From NCBI GenBank assembly GCA_004557195.1, contig SFER01000059.1, positions 1 to 11,074 of the forward strand: a stretch of 11,074 bases of DNA, in the 5' to 3' direction. Below, piece after piece: positions 6,465-11,074 of the stretch. The translations under genes and the position numbers were made by a program. Source of the stretch: Bacteroidales bacterium. Lineage in GTDB: Bacteria > Bacteroidota > Bacteroidia > Bacteroidales > Muribaculaceae. The notes beneath the pieces are model-generated. The model had not been told where the DNA came from. It searched no databases and was given only the letters and a program-made list of their open reading frames with translations. Position 1 is the stretch's first letter; each line of letters opens with the position of its first letter.

Positions 6465-8771
6465 ATGGTAACACCTATCAAGAAAACCATCGCTCTTCCC
6501 GACGGAAGAACTATCACCCTTGAAACAGGTAAGTTGGCGAAGCAAGCCGATGGTGCAGTAGAATTGCGAATGGGCAACACGATGTTGCTCGCTACTGTTG
6601 TTTCTGCCAAAGAGGCAGGCGAGGGAGTGGACTTCATGCCGCTCCAAGTAGAGTATAAAGAAAAGTATTCGGCATTCGGCCGTTTCCCCGGTGGCTTCAC
6701 TAAACGTGAAGGTCGTGCAAGTGATTACGAAATCCTCACAGCGCGTCTCGTTGACCGCGTGTTGCGTCCTTTGTTCCCCGACAATTATCACGCCGATACT
6801 TTTGTAAACATCATTCTTTTCTCGAGTGATGGAGTTGATATGCCGGATGCCCTTGCAGGTCTTGCAGCTTCTGCTGCTCTCGCTGTGAGCGATATTCCGT
6901 TCAATGGCCCGATTTCGGAAGTGCGCGTTGCTCGCGTCGATGGTGAATTCGTCATCAACCCAACCTTTGAACAACTAAAAAAAGCCGACATGGATTTGAT
7001 GGTAGGTGCTACTTACGACAATATTATGATGGTTGAAGGTGAGATGGACGAAGTTTCGGAACTCGATTTGCTCAACGCCCTCAAATGCGCCCACGATGCT
7101 ATCAAGGTTCACTGCAAGGCTCAAATGGAATTTGCCGAGGAAGTTGGAAGCACCGTTAAGCGCGAATATTGCCACGAAATCAACGACGAAGAGCTCCGCA
7201 AGGATGTGCGCGAAAAATGCTACGACAAGGCTTACGCTATTGCCAAAACCGGCAGTGCCGACAAGCATTGGAGAATGGACAGCTTCGACGCCATCTGCCA
7301 GGAATATATCGACAGCATTCCCGAAGAGGAACGCGAAGAGAAAGAGCCGCTCGTACGCCGCTACTATCACGATGTAGAGAAAGAGGCTATGCGCCGCTGC
7401 GTTCTCGACGAAGGTATCCGTCTCGATGGCCGTAAGACCAACGAAATCCGCCCAATCTGGTGCGAAACCGACTATCTCCCGGGGCCTCACGGATCTGCCG
7501 TGTTCACTCGCGGTGAGACTCAGGCTCTCGCCACCGTTACCCTTGGCACTAAACTCGATGAGAAGATTCTCGACGATGTATTGACTCAGGGTCGCGAGCG
7601 CTTCCTTCTCCACTACAACTTCCCGCCTTTCTCTACCGGCGAGGCTAAGGCACAACGCGGTGTGGGTCGTCGCGAAATCGGACACGGACACCTCGCATGG
7701 CGCGCTCTCAAGGGTATGCTTCCCGAAGGTTTCCCCTACACAGTGCGTATCGTTTCTGATATCCTCGAAAGCAACGGCTCATCTTCGATGGCCACTGTGT
7801 GCGCCGGCTGCCTCTCGCTTCTCGATGCAGGTGTGAAAATCAAAAAACCGGTTGCAGGTATTGCCATGGGTCTTATCAGCGATGCAGGCTGCACCAAATA
7901 TGCGGTGTTGAGCGACATCCTCGGCGATGAAGACCACCTCGGCGATATGGACTTCAAGGTAACAGGTACCAAAGATGGTATCACTGCCACTCAAATGGAT
8001 ATCAAGTGCGACGGACTTTCTTATGAAATTCTCGAAAAAGCCCTCAACCAGGCTCGCGAAGGTCGCTTGCACATCCTCAATATCATCAACGAGACTATCC
8101 CCGAACCACGCGAAGACTACAAGCCTCATGTTCCGCGCATCGTTTCTATGACTGTGGATAAAGACTTCATCGGCGCTATCATCGGCAAGGGTGGTGAAAC
8201 AATCCAAGGCATCCAGGAAGAAACCGGTGCTATCATCACCATCGACGAAATCGACGGCAAGGGAGAAATCGAAATCGCAGCAGCAAACAAGGAATCTATC
8301 GAAGCTGCCGTGGCTCGCATCAAGGCTATCGTGGCTGTTCCCGAAGAGGGCGAGATTTACACCGGCAAGGTGAAGAGCATTCTCGATTTCGGTGCATTTG
8401 TTGAATTTATGCCGGGCAAAGATGGCTTGCTCCACATCTCGGAGATTAGCTGGAACCGCCTCGACACAATGGCTCAATCGGGCATCAAAGAAGGTGATGT
8501 TCTCACTGTGAAACTTATCGAAATCGATAAGAAGACAGGCAAGTTCCGCCTTTCGATGCGCGCTCTCCAAGAGAAACCCGAAGGCTATGTAGAACGCCCC
8601 GAGCGTCCTCAACGCCCACAACGCCGCGAAGGTGGTGACCGTCGTAACAACAACGACCGCCCGCGCCGCGACAACGACCGTCCTCAACGCCGCGAAGGTG
8701 GCGAACGCCGCACTTTCCGCCACAACGACGGCAATGAAGGCAACAACGAAGAGCCTCGTAACAACGAATAG
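6465..8771 (+). CDS. pnp: Polynucleotide phosphorylase (polyribonucleotide nucleotidyltransferase)
   Basis: PNPase degrades RNA 3'->5' by phosphorolysis, giving nucleoside diphosphates, and can add tails in reverse; it acts in the cytoplasm as a trimer. The 768-aa protein has the full domain order: first RNase PH-like domain (about 10-145, with FGRFPGGFTKREGR), the helical linker, the second RNase PH-like domain (about 318-545) with GDEDHLGDMDF (487-497), where Asp490 and Asp496 match E. coli catalytic Asp486 and Asp492, the KH domain with IIGKGGETI (572-580), and the S1 domain (629-700) with TGKVKSILDFGAFVEF. It ends in a disordered Arg/Asn/Gly-rich tail (709-768) with two copies of RPQRREGG(D/E)RR. 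This makes it longer than the roughly 710 aa of E. coli PNPase. It has its own promoter and an intrinsic terminator. Confidence 0.98.
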   Translation: MVTPIKKTIALPDGRTITLETGKLAKQADGAVELRMGNTMLLATVVSAKEAGEGVDFMPLQVEYKEKYSAFGRFPGGFTKREGRASDYEILTARLVDRVLRPLFPDNYHADTFVNIILFSSDGVDMPDALAGLAASAALAVSDIPFNGPISEVRVARVDGEFVINPTFEQLKKADMDLMVGATYDNIMMVEGEMDEVSELDLLNALKCAHDAIKVHCKAQMEFAEEVGSTVKREYCHEINDEELRKDVREKCYDKAYAIAKTGSADKHWRMDSFDAICQEYIDSIPEEEREEKEPLVRRYYHDVEKEAMRRCVLDEGIRLDGRKTNEIRPIWCETDYLPGPHGSAVFTRGETQALATVTLGTKLDEKILDDVLTQGRERFLLHYNFPPFSTGEAKAQRGVGRREIGHGHLAWRALKGMLPEGFPYTVRIVSDILESNGSSSMATVCAGCLSLLDAGVKIKKPVAGIAMGLISDAGCTKYAVLSDILGDEDHLGDMDFKVTGTKDGITATQMDIKCDGLSYEILEKALNQAREGRLHILNIINETIPEPREDYKPHVPRIVSMTVDKDFIGAIIGKGGETIQGIQEETGAIITIDEIDGKGEIEIAAANKESIEAAVARIKAIVAVPEEGEIYTGKVKSILDFGAFVEFMPGKDGLLHISEISWNRLDTMAQSGIKEGDVLTVKLIEIDKKTGKFRLSMRALQEKPEGYVERPERPQRPQRREGGDRRNNNDRPRRDNDRPQRREGGERRTFRHNDGNEGNNEEPRNNE
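8613..8711 (+). repeat. 66-bp-period repeat encoding the Arg-rich PNPase tail
   Basis: Residues 717-727 and 739-749 of PNPase read RPQRREGGDRR and RPQRREGGERR, 22 residues (66 nt) apart. The DNA is also similar, both copies containing CAACGCCGCGAAGGTGG. This suggests duplication within the gene's 3' end, extending a disordered positively charged tail. Confidence 0.8.
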
Positions 8772-8795
8772 TTTTAAGTTATAATTTGATAATCG

Positions 8796-8831
8796 CTGTC
8801 GGTGGGCTTTCGGGTTCATCGACAGTTTTTT
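8796..8831 (+). terminator. Intrinsic terminator of pnp
   Basis: CTGTCGGTG (8796-8804) pairs with CATCGACAG (8817-8825) over 9 bp with one G-U wobble, around a 12-nt loop, followed by six T (8826-8831). It lies 24 bp after the pnp stop and just before the ATG of the 47-aa gene, so that gene depends on read-through or on a promoter I do not see. Confidence 0.78.
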
Positions 8832-8843
8832 AATTCCGGAATT

Positions 8844-8987
8844 ATGGCAGACAATTTTCTTGAAAACCAATACGAAGAATATCAGGCGCGGAAAGCTGAG
8901 CGCGAAGCAAAAAAGAAAGCCCTGTGGCGTAAGCGCCTCAAGGCTTATCAAGAATCGTTGAAGAAAAATCCGGGAGATAAAGAGTAG
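8844..8987 (+). CDS. Small highly charged protein of unknown function (47 aa)
   Basis: The frame encodes MADNFLENQYEEYQARKAER followed by a Lys/Arg/Glu-rich helix and a KNPGDKE end. I prefer the ATG at 8844 over the in-frame ATG at 8802 because the latter lies inside the pnp terminator stem. The protein has no cysteine, no signal peptide and no hydrophobic segment; it looks like a single amphipathic or coiled helix with about half its residues charged. Similar short proteins beginning M-x-x-N-F/Y-L-E with Y-E-x-Y/R-K segments are, from memory, present in other Bacteroidales, sometimes misnamed dehydrogenase. I cannot assign a function. It sits between the pnp terminator and the strong bidirectional terminator at 9009-9053. 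Confidence 0.65.
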   Translation: MADNFLENQYEEYQARKAEREAKKKALWRKRLKAYQESLKKNPGDKE

Positions 8988-9008
8988 CCCACATCTTCGC
9001 AATATCGG

Positions 9009-9053
9009 GATATAGAAAAAGCGTGCCTCAACGAAGCACGCTTTTTCTATATC
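9009..9053. terminator. Bidirectional intrinsic terminator between convergent genes
   Basis: A perfect 18-bp inverted repeat (9009-9026 with 9036-9053; core AAAAAGCGTGC/GCACGCTTTTT) encloses a 9-nt loop. The A-run on one arm and T-run on the other give a GC core followed by U5 in both directions, so it can end transcription from the small gene at 8987 and from the convergent lipoprotein gene ending at 9062. Confidence 0.9.
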
Positions 9054-9061
9054 AGTAAAAT

Positions 9062-10159
9062 TTACAGAAGTTTCTTGAGTTGAGCGGGGAGCTCGGCAAG
9101 GTCGGTAACACGCGCGGCAATCTCGCCCGAGCGGTCGATAAGGAAAATCGCCGGAATAGCTTGCACATTGTATTTTGCAAGGTTGCGCGATGCGGTGCCG
9201 GCTTCGTCATACACGGTAATCCAAGGCAAGTTGCTCGCAGCGGTTTTCCATGTGCTCACGTTGGTGTCGATACCCACCTGATAAATCTCCAATCCGCGCC
9301 CTTTGTTGGCATTATAGAGGTCGGAAAGGAGTTTGTTGAACGCCGGAGATTCCTGCACCTCGTAGGTGGTGAAGTTGAGGAGCACGACGCCACCTTTTTC
9401 GGCAAGTTTTTGCAGACTCTGAATTTTGCCGTTCTCATCGGGAAGCGCGATTTCGAGAATCTTTGCCTCATCGACATACATAGTGTCGGTAGGCGCAGAG
9501 CCACCTTTATATGTCGCCTTCTTTCCTGCGAGGTAGGTTTTTACGATGTTGGCAGTGCGGGGGTCGTTAGGACGAGAATAGCTGTAGGCGTTTGCCACAG
9601 CTCCGATGATGCGCAAATCCACACTGTTGGTGAAGTCGAAAAGCGGCGCACCGTTGATTTGCTTGTTGATGATATAATAGGCAAGCACACTGGCAGGAGT
9701 AGCCACGAGTTGCTGCGCAAGTTCGCGCTTAAATTCTTCGCGCTTCTTGGCAGCCTCAACAGCATCGGTGATAGCAGCGATTTCGCGTGCGCGGTGGTCG
9801 ATTCTTGCCATATTCTCGGCGTTATCCGAACCTGTGAGCGAGTAGTCGGTTGCAAAATTTGCAAGAGTCGCCTTGATAGTGATATCGTCGAGAGAATCGA
9901 CGGGGAAATACACCGAGCGGTCGTTGACAGTGAGGCGATACACCTGCGGCACATCGGGCGATTGATGTTTGATTTTGAAATCGCCATCGCCATCGGTGCG
10001 AGTCGAGTCGATGGGCACCCAGTAGCCGTTGATAGAGTTTTCGAGCAGAACAGGTTGATTGTCTGCGCCTTCGATATTGCCACTAATCGAGAAAGTGCCG
10101 TTGCCGGCGCAAGATGCCAGCAACAATGCTGCCGATGCAGCGAGTATTGTTTTCTTCAT
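9062..10159 (-). CDS. DUF4369/TlpA-like lipoprotein lacking the catalytic CxxC
   Basis: The 365-aa protein begins with a lipoprotein signal (MKKTILAASAALLLASC; lipobox LASC, lipidated Cys17), so it should be anchored in an envelope membrane. Residues about 21-110 match the DUF4369 beta domain common before TlpA domains in Bacteroidota (GTFSISGNIEGADNQPVLLE...). A helical linker with YYIINKQI follows, then a TlpA/AhpC-TSA thioredoxin-like domain (about 230-365): EIALPDENGKIQSLQKL, GGVVLLNFTTYEVQESPAF, and AIPAIFLIDRSGEI with the cis-Pro336. Where redox-active members have WCxPC, this one has TTYEVQES, and Cys17 is the only cysteine in the protein. It therefore cannot act as a thiol oxidoreductase; a binding or structural role is inferred. 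The start at 10159 is chosen for the lipobox; the open frame up to 10345 has no signal and crosses the promoter. Confidence 0.88.
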   Translation of the reverse strand: MKKTILAASAALLLASCAGNGTFSISGNIEGADNQPVLLENSINGYWVPIDSTRTDGDGDFKIKHQSPDVPQVYRLTVNDRSVYFPVDSLDDITIKATLANFATDYSLTGSDNAENMARIDHRAREIAAITDAVEAAKKREEFKRELAQQLVATPASVLAYYIINKQINGAPLFDFTNSVDLRIIGAVANAYSYSRPNDPRTANIVKTYLAGKKATYKGGSAPTDTMYVDEAKILEIALPDENGKIQSLQKLAEKGGVVLLNFTTYEVQESPAFNKLLSDLYNANKGRGLEIYQVGIDTNVSTWKTAASNLPWITVYDEAGTASRNLAKYNVQAIPAIFLIDRSGEIAARVTDLAELPAQLKKLL

Positions 10160-10192
10160 TATAAAAAAGAGCGTTATTTTGTTTTCAAATGA

Positions 10193-10200
10193 CAAAATTA
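10193..10200 (-). promoter_or_regulatory. -7 box of the DUF4369 lipoprotein gene
   Basis: The minus strand reads TAATTTTG, an exact TAnnTTTG match, 33 nt before the ATG at 10159. No convincing TTTG is present 19-21 nt upstream of it. The leader would be about 25 nt. The box lies about 55 bp from the 11-bp tandem repeats at 10255-10287. Confidence 0.6.
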
Positions 10201-10254
10201 CCACTTTTTTACGAAATAACCTTATAAAGCGCAAAAAACTTCGCCACACCGGTT

Positions 10255-10287
10255 GTTGTATGTCAGTTGTATGTCCGTTGTATGTAC
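10255..10287. repeat. Three tandem 11-bp repeats (GTTGTATGTnn)
   Basis: Copies at 10255-10265, 10266-10276 and 10277-10287 read GTTGTATGTCA, GTTGTATGTCC and GTTGTATGTAC, identical in the first nine positions. A fourth degenerate unit begins with GTT. The spacing of about one helical turn places identical faces on the same side of the DNA. They sit upstream of both the minus-strand lipoprotein promoter and the plus-strand promoter-like box at 10423. Confidence 0.8.
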
Positions 10288-10422
10288 GTTCCTGTGCTTG
10301 TACGGGCGCAATATTTTGCGCCCACACCATCAATATCCGCACCATTCGCCAAAAAACACGTTAAAACAAGGTTAAATCACAAAATTGTGCGCAATCTGCA
10401 CGCGCCCCGCCTCGCCCCGCCC

Positions 10423-10430
10423 TATCTTTG
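10423..10430 (+). promoter_or_regulatory. -7-like box upstream of the gene fragment at 10444
   Basis: TATCTTTG matches TAnnTTTG and lies 13 nt before the ATG at 10444, so transcription from it would give a very short leader. The -33 position is GC-rich without TTTG, so this is a weaker candidate than the others. Confidence 0.45.
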
Positions 10431-10443
10431 CCAAAAAAATCAA

Positions 10444-10539
10444 ATGAAATTCACAACACAGGACATAATCAACGAAAACCTCGAGCGCCGCCGCGCCCTC
10501 ACCGCCCGTGCCACCGCCTATGACCCAATCACCGGCGAG
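10444..10539 (+). pseudogene. 5' fragment of an interrupted gene (about 32 codons)
   Basis: The frame starts MKFTTQDIINENLERRRALT, runs through YDPITGE (residues 26-32) and looks like a genuine, helical, charged protein start with a promoter-like box in front. After Glu32 (codon 10537-10539) the frame enters the 70-bp repeat copy and becomes Ser/Pro/Arg/Cys-rich low-complexity sequence, staying open by chance to 10929. I read this as a gene whose continuation was replaced or interrupted. The start resembles, from memory only, the N-terminus of terminase-like/phage-like Bacteroidales proteins, in which an RR-x-A-L stretch is followed by YDPVTGEG. That family assignment is weak. The alternative is an expressed 161-aa orphan protein over 10444-10929. 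Confidence 0.45.
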
Positions 10540-10606
10540 CGCAGCGCAGGCGGCGACCCATTTCCGTTTTATCCGTGCAATCAGTGTTCTTCATTGCTAC
10601 ACGCAG
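10539..10606. repeat. 70-bp imperfect direct repeat, copy 1
   Basis: It starts GCGCAGCGCAGGCGGCG, contains CATTTCCGTTTTATCCGT and ends ATTGCTACACGCAG. It aligns with copy 2 at 10873-10942 with a 2-nt length difference and about eight mismatches. The start of this copy coincides with the point where the protein-like frame from 10444 loses its character. Confidence 0.82.
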
Positions 10607-10638
10607 AGCTGCTTATGCACTGTGGCAGCAAACAGCCC

Positions 10639-10754
10639 GCCACCGCCTCCGGGGTGGCAATTATATATGTGTCATCGCTGTCCGGGCATGTCGCCGACAC
10701 CCCGGTCGGCTCAATACCCGGTTTCGCACGGCTGCCACCACATGCCGGGGTGGC
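10639..10754. repeat. Pair of GCCACC/GGTGGC palindromes
   Basis: Two 6-bp-stem hairpins occur: 10639-10658 (GCCACC, 8-nt loop, GGTGGC) and 10734-10754 (GCCACC, 9-nt loop, GGTGGC). Both contain CCGGGGTGGC on the right side and are followed by (g)AATTA. A degenerate third GCCACCCG occurs near 10853. They look like members of a small palindromic repeat family in the non-coding region between the two 70-bp copies. Confidence 0.65.
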
Positions 10755-10872
10755 GAATTACCTCGCCTCTGGTCATCATCGTCGCTCTCGGTCATCGTCT
10801 CCGACGACGGCGGAGTGGCGATCGCAGCGCTGCGCCAATCGACATCTACCATGCCACCCGTCGAGCGGAAGT

Positions 10873-10942
10873 GCGCAGCGCAGGCGGCGCGAGCCATTTC
10901 CGTTTTATCCGTTTAATCCGTGGTGTTGATTGCTACACGCAG
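10873..10942. repeat. 70-bp imperfect direct repeat, copy 2
   Basis: Second copy of the repeat at 10539-10606, in the same orientation, ending in ATTGCTACACGCAG. It includes ATCCGTTTAATCCGTGG, a degenerate ATCCGT short-repeat pattern. It lies immediately beside the 3' end of the group II intron, in what would be the intron's 3' exon, with 20 bp between them. Confidence 0.82.
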
Positions 10943-10962
10943 TGCTGTGCCCTGCCGGGCGA

Positions 10963-11074
10963 ATCGAGTAGGAGGAAAATAACGTAGTATTTTTTTTACT
11001 ACTGTTATTTTCCGACCTCTCACACCACCGTACGTGCCGTTCGGCACACGGCGGTTCTTTAATTGCGATGCAAT
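10963..11074 (-). mobile_element. 3' end of a group II intron (domains V and VI), truncated by window edge
   Basis: Read on the minus strand, the stretch from about 11056 to 11023 folds as domain V. Its lower helix ACCGCCGTG pairs with TACGGTGGT, a two-nucleotide CG bulge lies at 11033-11034, and the upper stem is capped by a GAAC tetraloop (11039-11042). The catalytic triad position is CGC (11053-11051). Domain VI follows: GAGAGG (11021-11016) pairs with CCT and CTC, leaving a bulged A at 10969 as branch point, and a long A/T-rich stem (10974-11013, with a bulged base) is closed by a T/A-run loop. The intron then ends CTCGAT at 10963, with the branch A seven nucleotides from the end and the usual terminal AY. 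The intron-encoded reverse transcriptase/maturase would lie beyond 11074. Confidence 0.88.

Noticed and set aside
7779..9002. A 407-codon minus-strand frame
   Set aside because: Antisense to pnp (KH, S1 and tail) and crosses the pnp terminator and the 47-aa gene; its product is low complexity.
9080..10192. A 370-codon plus-strand frame
   Set aside because: Antisense to the DUF4369/TlpA lipoprotein, which has a lipobox, recognisable domains and a promoter.
10508..10987. A 159-codon plus-strand frame and other frames over the repeat region (including a minus-strand one at 10661-10897)
   Set aside because: The products are Arg/Pro/Ser/Cys-rich, run through the direct repeats and one even enters intron domain VI. 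No start signal or recognisable domain supports them.
11062..11074. Palindrome ATTGC-GAT-GCAAT at the window end
   Set aside because: It probably belongs to the intron's domain IV/linker before domain V, and too little sequence remains to interpret it separately.
1..11074. tRNA, rRNA or CRISPR arrays
   Set aside because: No cloverleaf, rRNA-like stretch or regular repeat-spacer pattern was seen; the only tandem array is the 11-bp triplet at 10255-10287.

Overview
The window looks like a chromosomal segment of a Bacteroidota bacterium, most likely a gut Bacteroidales and possibly Muribaculaceae (the family is a guess). Three things point there. Nearly every promoter candidate carries the Bacteroidota sigma factor -7 box TAnnTTTG. 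Shine-Dalgarno sequences are weak or absent. The gene families (DUF5106, the DUF4369/TlpA-like lipoprotein, the BFN-UVR nuclease, the AAA-ATPase/PD-(D/E)XK family) are typical of this phylum.

Layout. Positions 1-3626 hold a tight five-gene minus-strand operon, read right to left: a periplasmic DUF5106 thioredoxin-fold protein, a DoxX membrane protein, the tRNA 2-thiouridylase MnmA, a bifunctional-nuclease (DUF151) protein with a UVR motif, and a NupG-type nucleoside/H+ symporter cut by the window edge. Positions 3764-4651 hold deoD (purine nucleoside phosphorylase) with its own promoter, 5' leader hairpin and intrinsic terminator. Positions 4677-6254 encode an AAA-ATPase-like/PD-(D/E)XK protein of a family commonly multiplied in Bacteroidales. 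A 210-bp divergent promoter region separates it from pnp (polynucleotide phosphorylase, 6465-8771), which has an intrinsic terminator and then a 47-aa charged small protein. A perfect 18-bp bidirectional terminator (9009-9053) separates this from a convergent lipoprotein gene (9062-10159) made of DUF4369 plus a TlpA-like domain without the catalytic cysteines.

The right end (10160-11074) is different in character. It holds three 11-bp tandem repeats, a promoter-like box, and the first about 32 codons of a gene. The reading frame then runs into a GC-rich, repeat-filled stretch with a 70-bp imperfect direct repeat and two GCCACC/GGTGGC palindromes. At the very edge is the 3' end of a group II intron on the minus strand: domain V with a CGC triad, and domain VI with a bulged branch-point A. 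The intron-encoded reverse transcriptase, if present, lies beyond 11074. The ordinary housekeeping segment therefore ends in an accessory region of a broken gene, dispersed repeats and a retroelement.

Functionally, deoD and the nupG-type transporter are both nucleoside salvage genes, although in separate transcription units. pnp is the RNA turnover enzyme. MnmA acts in tRNA wobble modification. The two thioredoxin-fold exported proteins act, or bind, in the envelope. I saw no tRNA, rRNA or CRISPR array. I did not find a clearly new biological system; the most unusual part is 10255-11074.
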